From Methylomonas sp. (GTDB taxonomy: Bacteria > Pseudomonadota > Gammaproteobacteria > Methylococcales > Methylomonadaceae), in the NCBI RefSeq assembly GCF_023228165.1, contig NZ_JALOBS010000052.1:1-18827 (forward strand): DNA of 18,827 nt. Direction: 5' to 3'. The stretch's first letter is position 1, and each line of letters begins with the position of its first letter. Under the pieces are notes generated by a model, which was not told where the DNA came from, did no database searches, and was given only the letters and a program-made list of their open reading frames with translations. Shown here in pieces: positions 1-7,682 of this stretch. The position numbers were made by a program, and so were the translations under genes.

Positions 1-98
1 CTCTATTAACTCATTGTTTTTCAAGGAATAGTTAGGCAATTTCCGTTCTTAATTAGATAATTCTAATATTTTCGGTAATTTAGCATTCTCTAATATTT
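1..98. other. AT-rich segment abutting a broken gene
   Basis: This segment has 25 G/C bases in 98 (about 26% GC), far below the GC-rich helicase gene that starts right after it. No gene, tRNA or promoter is recognisable. The 8-mer TAATATTT occurs at 64-71 and again at 91-98, 27 bp apart. The helicase reading frame is closed here by a TAG at 81-83. The abrupt change in composition suggests a breakpoint near position 99, either a rearrangement or an element end. An assembly junction cannot be excluded. Confidence 0.5.
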
Positions 99-257
99 GG
101 CGCCCGAAAAAACTGGGAAACTTCAGCTATCAATGCCTCGCAGGCCTTCGACCTGTTCAAGCGGCTCAGCTACGGCCAAGTCTGCGAAACTGCCTTCAAT
201 AAAATCATCCTCTCTTACCTGCCCGACCCGAACAAACGCCCTGCCCTGGCCTATTGT
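84..257 (+). pseudogene. 5' coding remnant of the RecQ-UvrD helicase without a start codon
   Basis: The frame of the helicase at 258 stays open back to 84. From about 102 onward it reads like real protein (for example FKRLSYGQVCETAFNKIILS, then YLPDPNKRPALAYCLAWLRV running through the TTG at 258). There is no ATG, GTG or TTG in this frame between the TAG at 81-83 and the TTG at 258. The true N-terminus therefore lay further upstream and has been lost or displaced. Long RecQ-type fusion helicases can carry an N-terminal DEDD exonuclease domain, but none is visible here, so what was lost is inference. Confidence 0.55.
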
Positions 258-3200
258 TTGGCTTGGCTGCGGGTGTCCAGCGGCAATTCGGTGCTACCGC
301 CCTGGGTACGCCTGAGTTTCCAAGACGTTGCCCCGGCCCTGCGGCAATTGCGCGACATTCCCTGCGGTAAACCAAGTTGCGGTTACTGCCGGCAAACTCA
401 CGACCCGGTTGCACAATTGAGCCGCTATTTCGGCTTTCCGGCCTTTCGCAACCAGCCGCCGGCCGCCGACGGCGGCAGTTTGCAACAGCAGATCGTGACA
501 GCGGCGATGAGCGATAGCGCGTTGTTTGCGGTATTGCCGACCGGTGGCGGCAAATCGCTATGTTTTCAATTACCGGCCTTGGTGCGTTACCAACGCCGTG
601 GCGTGCTGACCATCGTCATTTCGCCGCTACAAGCCTTGATGAAAGATCAAGTCGACAATCTACGCAACAAAACCGGCGCCCCCAGTGCCGCTGCGTTATA
701 TGGCATGCTGACCCCGCCGGAACGCGGCGAAGTGTTAAAAGCTATCCAGCTGGGCGACATCGCCTTGCTGTACGTATCACCGGAACAATTACGTAACGCC
801 GGCTTCCGCAAAGCCATCGCCCAGCGCGAAATCGGCTGCTGGGTATTCGACGAGGCGCACTGTCTGTCCAAATGGGGCCACGATTTCCGCCCGGATTATC
901 TGTACGCCGCCCGCTTCATCCAGGAGTTCGCCACCGAACAACAGGCCATACTGCCGCCGGTGCAATGCTTCACCGCTACCGCCAAACAAGATGTCAGGGA
1001 CGAAATTCTCGACTATTTCCGCGCCCATCTGGCCATGGATCTAGCGGTATTTGAGGGCGGCGTCGAGCGCGACAATCTGCAATTCGAAGTGCAAACCATC
1101 GGCAGTAACGAAAAACACGCTCGCATTCAACAGCTACTCTGTGAGCGGCTACCCAAAACCGAGGGCAGCGCTATTATCTATTGCGCCACCCAAGCCCGTA
1201 CCGAGGAAACCGCCGAATTCCTCCGCCAGCAAGACTGGCCGGCCGCCGCCTTCCACGCCGGTAAGGACGCCGCAGAAAAACGCCATGTGCAGGAAAGCTT
1301 TATAGACGGCAGCATCCGGGTGATCGCCGCCACCAATGCCTTCGGCATGGGTATAGACAAAGACAACGTACGCTTGGTGATTCATGCGGACATCCCCGGC
1401 TCTTTGGAAAACTACTTACAGGAAGCCGGGCGGGCCGGTCGCGACCGGGAAGCCGCCGAATGCGTGTTGCTGTTCGACGAACACGATATCGAAACCCAAT
1501 TCAAACTATCCGCTCTATCGCAAGTCGACCAGCGCGACATCGCCCAAATTCTGCGCGGCCTGCGCCGCAGCAAGAAGGATAAAAACGGTAACGTAGTCAT
1601 CACCAGCGGCGAAATCCTGCAGGACGATAATGTCGAGACCTCATTCGACAGCGACGACCGTAACGCCGCCACCAAGATCATCACCGCCGTATCCTGGCTG
1701 GAACGGGCCGGCTTTATCGAGCGCAACCAGAACCGCACCCAAGTCTTTCAGGGCCGCCCCTTGGTGCAAGATATGGCCGAAGCCAAAGCTAAAATAGAAA
1801 AACTCAACCTTTCGCAACGCCAGAAAAAACGCTGGCTGGCGATTTTAGAAGAACTGTTCAATGCCGACAGCGACCAAGGTTTCAGCGCCGACGACTTGGC
1901 CTTGCTGGGCGAATTCGCCAGTACCGAGCAGGACAAACCCGACGAAACCGCCAGCCAACGGGTCATTCGCACCCTATACGACATGACCGCTCACGGGCTG
2001 ATTCAGCAAAACCTGCTGTTGACCGCCTTCGTGCGTTACAAAATTGCCGATTCATCGTTAATCAGGCTGGAAAAAATCTGCCCGCTGGAACGGGCCATGA
2101 TAGAGACCATGCGCGAACAGGCTCCGGATGCCTCCGCCGACAACTGGCAGACACTGTCACTGCGGCATATCAATCAACATTTGTTGGATCAAGGCTATAG
2201 CCTGAGCAATCCGGAAGTGCTGCGTCTGCTATTGAACAGTTTGGCGCGCGATGGCCTGGGTCTGGCCGGCAACAAAGGCAGCCTGACTCTGCGCCATCGC
2301 GGCCTGGACCAATACGCCGTCAAACTAAATCGCGGCTGGCCGGCTTTGCTGGCTACTGCGGAAAAACGCCAAGCTATCGCCAAGATCGCGCTGGATCGTA
2401 TTCTCGCCAACATCCCGCCCGACACCAAACCCGGCGCCGATCTGCTGGTGGAATTTTCCGCCGAACAATTAATGACGGCGTTGCGGCAGGATCTGGTAGC
2501 CGCGGCGGAAGTGAAAGATCCGCTGGCCGCCGTGGAGCGGGCGCTAAACTTCCTGCACGAGCAAAAAATCATCACCCTGCAACAAGGTCTGGCGGTGTTT
2601 CGGCAAGCCATGACCATACGAGTGCTGCCGGAAGCCAAAGCCCGCCGCTACAGCAAGGGCGATTACCAGCCGCTGTCGCAACATTACAGCGAACGGGTAT
2701 TTCAGATTCATGTCATGAACGAATACGCCCGCCGCGGCCTGGAAAAAATCGGTCAGGCACTGGCTTTTGTAGTGGCCTATTTTGCGATGGACAAGACCGA
2801 ATTCGTCAAACGCTATTTCGCCGACCGCCGCGAGGTATTAGAGCGCGCCACCAGCCAGCAATCGTTTCAGCGTATCGTCAGCGATCTGCAAAATCCGCAA
2901 CAAATCGCCCTGGTGGCCGGCGCGGAAGATAAAAACAATCTGATCCTGGCCGGCCCCGGCTCGGGCAAAACCCGCGTGGTGGTGCATCGTTGCGCCTATC
3001 TATTGCGTGTCAAACGGGTACCGGCCCGCAGCCTGTTGATCCTGTGCTTCAACCGCAACGCCGCCGGCGAATTGCGCCGCCGCTTAAGCGACCTGATCGG
3101 CGACGATGCCAAAGGCGTCACCATCCAGACTTATCACGGCCTGGCCTTGCGGCTGACCGGCCATGCCATCACGAATACCGCCGAACACAGCGAAACCGCA

Positions 3201-4751
3201 TTTGCCGGCATCATCGACGACGCCATCAAGCTGTTACAAGGCGAACAAACCCAATTGGGTATGGAAGCCGACGAAAACCGCGACCGCTTGTTGGCCGGCT
3301 ACCGTTATATCCTGGTCGACGAATACCAGGATATCGATGAACAGCAATACCGTTTGATCTCGGCAATAGCCGGCCGCAGCGTCGATGACGATGCCAAGCT
3401 GACCATTCTGGCCGTCGGCGACGATGACCAGAACATCTACCAATTTCGTGGCGCCAACGTCGCCTTTATCAAACAATTCCAAACCGATTACCAGGCCGAG
3501 CTGCATTATCTGCTGGAAAACTACCGCTCCAGCGCCCACATAATCGCCGCCGCCAATGCACTGATCAGCCACAATCGCGACCGCATGAAACAACAGCAGC
3601 CGATTCGCATCAACCGCCAACGTAACCAGCTGGACCCCGGCGGCCGCTGGCAACATCTGGATACCTTGGCCCGTGGCCGGGTACAACAAATCGAAGTGGC
3701 CGACCAAACCGTGCAAGCTGTAACCGTGACACACGAACTGCAACGCCTGCGGCAATTGGACCCGAGTTTGGATTGGTCGCAATGCGCGATTCTGGCCCCG
3801 GAATGGCGCTTGCTGGATCCGGTCCGCGCCGAATTGGAAGGCCAAAACATTCCGCTCAGCATCATGCTGTCTCGCGAAGCCAACCCCAGCCCGTTCCGCA
3901 TCCGCGAGAATGCCGCTTTACTGCAAGCATTGGAACAAGCCGGAAATAGTTTAAATGCCGCCGGCGACTGGCTGAACTATCTGTCTGAAACATATTCGGC
4001 CCAGGGCGACAACGGCTGGGTCAAGCAACTACAGAACCTGCTGCAGGACTGGCAACGGGAAACCGGTAACGCCGAAGTCTGTAACCGGCAAACTTTGGAC
4101 TATCTCTGCGAAATCCTGGCCGAACAACGCCGCGAACGCCGCCTGGGCAACGGCGTGTTGCTCGGTACCATACACGCCGTGAAAGGCATGGAGTTTAACC
4201 ATGTCTTCATCCTAGACGGTGGCTGGGGCGGCCAGGATTTGGAACAACAACGCCGTTTGCTGTACGTGGCTATGACCCGCGCCAGGGAAACCCTGTGTCT
4301 GCTGCAACGCAAAGACTTGCGCAACCCGTTTTTGCCGGAAATTCAGGGCGAACATTTGCTGCTCAGAACAGCGCCGGAACTGCCGATTAAACCCGCCAAC
4401 GGCAGGCGGGTTTACCAAATACTTAGTTTAAAGGAGCTGGATATCGGCTACGCCGGCAGCTTTGATGCCGCTCACCCCATACACCGCCAATTGGCAACCT
4501 TGACGCCCGACGCCAAACTGAACATGCGCAGCGAGCACGGCAAACTCAGTCTACAAAGCAACGGCATCAACGTAGCCCGCCTGTCGCAAGCTGCTATTCC
4601 GGTCTGGCTAGGCAAAATGAGGCAGATCGAACGCGTCACGGTAATTGCCCTGCTGAAACGCACTCGCGAAGATGGTGGCGCCGACTATCAAGAGCGCAGC
4701 AAAGTTGATGAGTGGGAAGTGCCGCTGGTGGAAGTGGTGTATCGGGTCTAG
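258..4751 (+). CDS. RecQ-family helicase fused to a UvrD/PcrA-like helicase (5'-truncated)
   Basis: This is a DNA-unwinding ATPase with two complete motor units in one chain, 1,497 residues if counted from the TTG at 258. The first is RecQ-like (superfamily 2): Walker A PTGGGKS about residues 94-100, DEAH at 198-201, the CFTATA motif, FGMGIDK, and the QEAGRAGRD motif of RecQ helicases. A winged-helix-like middle region follows. The second is UvrD-like (superfamily 1A): AGPGSGKT about 898-905, DEYQD at 1021-1025, GDDDQNIYQFRG about 1054, ENYRSS, TIHAVKGMEF about 1304, and YVAMTRAR near the end. A cysteine cluster CGKPSCGYC precedes the RecQ motor and may bind zinc. The likely role is replication-fork or recombination repair; defence is possible but unproven. 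The TTG at 258 lies inside conserved-looking coding sequence and is probably not the native start. Confidence 0.9.
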   Translation: MAWLRVSSGNSVLPPWVRLSFQDVAPALRQLRDIPCGKPSCGYCRQTHDPVAQLSRYFGFPAFRNQPPAADGGSLQQQIVTAAMSDSALFAVLPTGGGKSLCFQLPALVRYQRRGVLTIVISPLQALMKDQVDNLRNKTGAPSAAALYGMLTPPERGEVLKAIQLGDIALLYVSPEQLRNAGFRKAIAQREIGCWVFDEAHCLSKWGHDFRPDYLYAARFIQEFATEQQAILPPVQCFTATAKQDVRDEILDYFRAHLAMDLAVFEGGVERDNLQFEVQTIGSNEKHARIQQLLCERLPKTEGSAIIYCATQARTEETAEFLRQQDWPAAAFHAGKDAAEKRHVQESFIDGSIRVIAATNAFGMGIDKDNVRLVIHADIPGSLENYLQEAGRAGRDREAAECVLLFDEHDIETQFKLSALSQVDQRDIAQILRGLRRSKKDKNGNVVITSGEILQDDNVETSFDSDDRNAATKIITAVSWLERAGFIERNQNRTQVFQGRPLVQDMAEAKAKIEKLNLSQRQKKRWLAILEELFNADSDQGFSADDLALLGEFASTEQDKPDETASQRVIRTLYDMTAHGLIQQNLLLTAFVRYKIADSSLIRLEKICPLERAMIETMREQAPDASADNWQTLSLRHINQHLLDQGYSLSNPEVLRLLLNSLARDGLGLAGNKGSLTLRHRGLDQYAVKLNRGWPALLATAEKRQAIAKIALDRILANIPPDTKPGADLLVEFSAEQLMTALRQDLVAAAEVKDPLAAVERALNFLHEQKIITLQQGLAVFRQAMTIRVLPEAKARRYSKGDYQPLSQHYSERVFQIHVMNEYARRGLEKIGQALAFVVAYFAMDKTEFVKRYFADRREVLERATSQQSFQRIVSDLQNPQQIALVAGAEDKNNLILAGPGSGKTRVVVHRCAYLLRVKRVPARSLLILCFNRNAAGELRRRLSDLIGDDAKGVTIQTYHGLALRLTGHAITNTAEHSETAFAGIIDDAIKLLQGEQTQLGMEADENRDRLLAGYRYILVDEYQDIDEQQYRLISAIAGRSVDDDAKLTILAVGDDDQNIYQFRGANVAFIKQFQTDYQAELHYLLENYRSSAHIIAAANALISHNRDRMKQQQPIRINRQRNQLDPGGRWQHLDTLARGRVQQIEVADQTVQAVTVTHELQRLRQLDPSLDWSQCAILAPEWRLLDPVRAELEGQNIPLSIMLSREANPSPFRIRENAALLQALEQAGNSLNAAGDWLNYLSETYSAQGDNGWVKQLQNLLQDWQRETGNAEVCNRQTLDYLCEILAEQRRERRLGNGVLLGTIHAVKGMEFNHVFILDGGWGGQDLEQQRRLLYVAMTRARETLCLLQRKDLRNPFLPEIQGEHLLLRTAPELPIKPANGRRVYQILSLKELDIGYAGSFDAAHPIHRQLATLTPDAKLNMRSEHGKLSLQSNGINVARLSQAAIPVWLGKMRQIERVTVIALLKRTREDGGADYQERSKVDEWEVPLVEVVYRV

Positions 4752-5506
4752 TGATGACTTATCTTCGCCGGAGTACAAACCAAGGTTTGTAATCCAAAAA
4801 GCTACCCGGCCGCGCTTTAGTTTGATCTCGACGCGTGCCGACGGTGCGGTTTCGCGGCTCATCGTGCCCCACAAACTGCACTTCATCGTGCGGGTGATGC
4901 GGGAAGTCGAGCTGTGCTGTATGCTGAACAAAAGCAGTTACGTGGTATCACAGTTGTTACCGGCCAACTCGCCGGAATTATAGCCGGCAGGCGGATTGTT
5001 ACGGTTTGCTATCCATTTTCCGGAATTTATCCCCAACAGTGTCTTTCCCAGGTTGACGGCGAAACTATCCGTAACGCCGAACCCTGGCGCACCTGCTCGG
5101 CAAAAAATCCGTCGTGCCTATTCTCCTCATGGAAACCGATTGGCGGGATTTGCGGTTGGCGGACATTCAGGGTACGCCCGACACCTGGATCAGCTCAGCG
5201 GCGAATAGCGATGCCGATACTCCGGCGAGATGCGAATGCTATCAGAACCATAACGGTTGCGGGTTTCTTCATCAACAATACCCCTGAGAGGAAAACCCTG
5301 GGTAGTCTAAGTATAGAGTTCAGGGAAGGCGGAACATGACAATCCTGTTGCGTTACACCCGCTTTTCGGCCACTAGGCTCGCCATCCCATCCATCGGGTG
5401 GGTACCGTGCATGTAATCAGCCAAATCCGTTGGATTTGTCGGGTTGAACCGTGAAGATTCCTGTACTAGAGTGATTAGCTCTTGGAAAGTCTATCAGTAG
5501 CAAACA
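4752..5506. other. 755-bp stretch without an intact gene; hairpins and possible gene relics
   Basis: Short open frames exist on both strands, but none has a convincing start, ribosome site and family match. Three things stand out. There is a strong hairpin at 4770-4795. A plus-frame fragment at 5075-5269 contains VVPILLMETDWRD, which faintly resembles the last strands of a TIR domain. A minus-strand open frame at 5353-5490 ends the translation MHGTHPMDGMASLVAEKRV. A small hairpin CAAATCC-gtt-GGATTTG lies at 5422-5438. The simplest reading is a decayed intergenic region with relics. Confidence 0.4.
4770..4795. repeat. Imperfect hairpin just downstream of the helicase
   Basis: GGAGTACAAACC, a 2-nt loop, then GGTTTGTAATCC. 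The stem pairs at 11 of 12 positions. It is followed on the plus strand by an A-run, not a T-run, so it is not a standard intrinsic terminator for the helicase. It could be a REP-like palindromic unit. Confidence 0.5.
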
Positions 5507-5809
5507 ATGAAGAACACCAACAACTCAAACGCATTAACCCACCCCATGAAGACAGATATGAGCAAATGCGCCATAGCCTGCGATTTACATGACTATATAG
5601 AAATTGCCTGCCTGTATCATTATCAAGTTGTACTGACACTCCGAGATCAGCAAACTATCGAAGGCAAAGCTATTGATACCCTGACCAGTACCGAAAAGCG
5701 CGAATACCTGATTATCGACAACGGCCAAAAACAGCAAATCGAGCTTAATCAGTTAAAAAAGCTGCAAGTGTTGACACCCAACGCGCAATTTACGGAAGTC
5801 ATTTTTTAA
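5507..5809 (+). CDS. rof: Rof/YaeO-like Rho-binding antiterminator
   Basis: This is a small cytoplasmic protein of 100 residues (83 from the third in-frame ATG at 5558). It resembles Rof (YaeO), which binds the transcription terminator Rho and lowers Rho-dependent termination. The Rof pattern is visible as IACDLHDYIEIACLYHYQVV, then LTLRDQQTIEGKAIDT, REYLIID and a closing LNQLKKLQV. This matches the family's 'C..hDylElAC.y...v.L.L.dG....gkA.D' layout and its usual length of about 85 residues. In-frame ATGs at 5507, 5546 and 5558 all lack a strong ribosome site. Family length favours 5558, since the first 17 residues are low-complexity Asn/Thr and not Rof-like. It stands alone, with no operon partner. 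The family call is by motif recognition only. Confidence 0.75.
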   Translation: MKNTNNSNALTHPMKTDMSKCAIACDLHDYIEIACLYHYQVVLTLRDQQTIEGKAIDTLTSTEKREYLIIDNGQKQQIELNQLKKLQVLTPNAQFTEVIF

Positions 5810-6042
5810 ACCCGACTGTCCCGCGCCGGTATTGCCGTCTGCAGGCAATTAATCGTCGTCGAGATTGATAACCGGTTTGGAATATAGCCATTCAATCCGG
5901 CTTCCCCGATCCCTAACCAAAACGTCGATCACCACTCACCTCGTCAAAGCGCAAGTCATTCCGAATTGATTAACCGGAAAAGCAAGAAGTCCCGATTGTT
6001 GACCATCGGATTTTGTACAGCGCATGGAAATACTTCGGACAT
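5810..6042. other. Intergenic stretch between rof and the glnA terminator
   Basis: No gene or RNA is recognised. A small inverted repeat (ATTGCC, 7-nt loop, GGCAAT) begins near 5831 shortly after rof, but it lacks a clear T-run, so it is at most a weak terminator. Confidence 0.35.
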
Positions 6043-6078
6043 AAAAAAACCCCGCAAGCCGGATAATTTGCGGGGTTT
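6043..6078 (-). terminator. Intrinsic terminator of glnA
   Basis: The inverted repeat AAACCCCGCAA (6047-6057) and TTGCGGGGTTT (6068-6078) has an 11-bp stem. Read on the minus strand it runs straight into seven Ts. It lies about 40 bp past the glnA stop codon, the expected place. Confidence 0.9.
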
Positions 6079-6115
6079 TGGGTTAGCGTGGGCCTGTGTG
6101 AAACAGGCTTAACTA

Positions 6116-7525
6116 TTACAAGCTGTAGTACATGTCGAACTCAACAGGGTGGGTGCTCATCCGCAGACGAGTCACATCTTGTTGTTTCAGAGCGATGTAA
6201 CCGTCAAGCGCGTCATCGGTGAATACGCCGCCGCGAGTCAGGAACTCACGGTCTTTATCCAACGCATCAAGAGCTGAATCCAAAGAGAAAGCGACTTGTG
6301 GAATGGCTTTTTCCTCTTCCGGCGGCAAGTCGTACAAATCCTTATCCATAGCTTCGCCTGGATGAATTTTGTTTTGGATGCCGTCCAGACCCGCCATCAA
6401 CATGGCGGAGAAGGCCAAGTATGGGTTAGCGGTTGAATCTGGGAAACGTACTTCGATACGGCGACCTTTTGGGTTGGTGACGTAAGGAATACGAATGGAT
6501 GCGGAACGGTTACGCGCGGAATAAGCCAGCATAACAGGGGCTTCAAAGCCCGGTACCAGACGTTTGTAGCTGTTGGTTGAGGCATTGGTCAACGCGTTCA
6601 GAGCTTTAGCGTGCTTGATGATACCGCCGATGTAGTACAGCGCGGTTTCAGACAAGCCACCGTACAAATCACCGGTGAACAGGTTTACCCCGCCTTTGGC
6701 TAAGGACTGATGAACGTGCATACCGCTACCGTTGTCGCCAACCAGTGGTTTCGGCATGAAAGTAGCGGTTTTGCCGTAAGCATGAGCGATATTGGCAACT
6801 ACATATTTCAATTCCAATACTTCGTCGGCTTTTTTAACCAAGGTATTGAATTTCACCCCAATTTCACATTGGCCGGCAGTTGCTACTTCGTGGTGATGCA
6901 CTTCCGTGGTTTGACCCATTTCTTCCAATACCAAACACATTGCTGAACGCATGTCTTGAAATGAATCGACGGGGGGTACGGGGAAGTAACCGCCTTTGAT
7001 ACCCGGGCGGTGACCGATGTTGCCGTTTTCGTAGACTTTTTCCGAGTTCCAACCCGCCTCTTCAGAATCGATCTTATAAGAGCATCCGCCCATTTCGGCA
7101 GACCAGCGCACGTCGTCAAAAATAAAGAATTCGTTTTCAGGGCCGAAGAATGCAGTGTCGGCTATACCGGTAGACTGCATATAAGCTTCCGCGCGTTTAG
7201 CGATTGAGCGTGGGTCGCGACCATAACCTTGCATGTCTTTTGGTTCGATGATATCGCAACGTAAAATTACGGTTTTATCATCGAAAAATGGATCAATTTT
7301 AGCAGTGCTCGGGTCCGGCATTAGAATCATGTCTGATTCGTTGATGTGTTTCCAACCCGCCACGGACGAACCATCGAACATATTGCCTTCCTCGAAGGTA
7401 TCTTCGTCGATAGTATGCGCAGGAAAAGTAACGTGCTGTTCTTTACCCCGCGAATCACAAAAACGAAAATCGACAAATTGAATGTCGTTTTCTTGGATCA
7501 TTTTAAGTACGTTCTCTACTGACAT
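6116..7525 (-). CDS. glnA: Glutamine synthetase, type I (GSI-beta)
   Basis: Joins ammonium to glutamate using ATP to make glutamine, in the cytoplasm as a dodecamer. At 469 residues it has the normal length for the E. coli-type enzyme. Visible signatures are the DGSSVAGW latch loop about 51-58, the GPENEFF metal-binding segment about 128-134, NGSGMHVHQS about 265-274, and RNRSASIRIP about 339-348. The adenylylation site NLYDLPPE appears as DLYDLPPEE with Tyr398, which implies control by a GlnE-type adenylyltransferase. The ATG is preceded by AAGGAG with a 10-nt gap. It ends at a strong terminator and is separated from the upstream porin gene by another, so it is probably monocistronic. No sigma-54 promoter is visible directly upstream. 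Confidence 0.98.
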   Translation of the reverse strand: MSVENVLKMIQENDIQFVDFRFCDSRGKEQHVTFPAHTIDEDTFEEGNMFDGSSVAGWKHINESDMILMPDPSTAKIDPFFDDKTVILRCDIIEPKDMQGYGRDPRSIAKRAEAYMQSTGIADTAFFGPENEFFIFDDVRWSAEMGGCSYKIDSEEAGWNSEKVYENGNIGHRPGIKGGYFPVPPVDSFQDMRSAMCLVLEEMGQTTEVHHHEVATAGQCEIGVKFNTLVKKADEVLELKYVVANIAHAYGKTATFMPKPLVGDNGSGMHVHQSLAKGGVNLFTGDLYGGLSETALYYIGGIIKHAKALNALTNASTNSYKRLVPGFEAPVMLAYSARNRSASIRIPYVTNPKGRRIEVRFPDSTANPYLAFSAMLMAGLDGIQNKIHPGEAMDKDLYDLPPEEEKAIPQVAFSLDSALDALDKDREFLTRGGVFTDDALDGYIALKQQDVTRLRMSTHPVEFDMYYSL

Positions 7526-7535
7526 CGGCCAAAGT

Positions 7536-7541
7536 CTCCTT
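7536..7541 (-). promoter_or_regulatory. Ribosome binding site of glnA
   Basis: AAGGAG on the minus strand, 10 nt before the glnA ATG. It is a strong Shine-Dalgarno match and supports the start at 7525. Confidence 0.8.
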
Positions 7542-7555
7542 CTGGATATTGTTAT

Positions 7556-7585
7556 AATTTAGTGGTGGTAAAACGGCAGTAACAA
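7556..7585 (-). promoter_or_regulatory. Possible sigma-70 promoter of glnA
   Basis: On the minus strand, TTGTTA (7580-7585) and TAAATT (7556-7561) are 18 bp apart, between the porin terminator and the glnA ribosome site. Each box is only a partial match. This is the best candidate in the 80 bp available. Confidence 0.35.
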
Positions 7586-7605
7586 TATCATCAATTTTTA
7601 CAAAG

Positions 7606-7649
7606 AGCCACAGCAACAAATGCGAATTTTAGGCATTGTTGCTGTGGCT
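7606..7649 (-). terminator. Terminator hairpin after the porin gene
   Basis: A perfect 14-bp stem: AGCCACAGCAACAA (7606-7619) pairs with TTGTTGCTGTGGCT (7636-7649). It starts about 34 nt past the porin stop and is followed on the minus strand by a modest T-rich tract. It should insulate glnA from porin transcription. Confidence 0.8.
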
Positions 7650-7682
7650 GTTTTGATGAATTGAAATTTAAGTGTCTACATT

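Noticed and set aside
3234..3845. 203-codon minus-strand open frame inside the helicase gene
   Set aside because: It lies wholly within a confident plus-strand gene and shows no domain. It is a shadow of GC-rich codon usage.
4608..4931. 107-codon minus-strand open frame spanning the helicase 3' end
   Set aside because: It overlaps the helicase end and the hairpin and has no recognisable domain.
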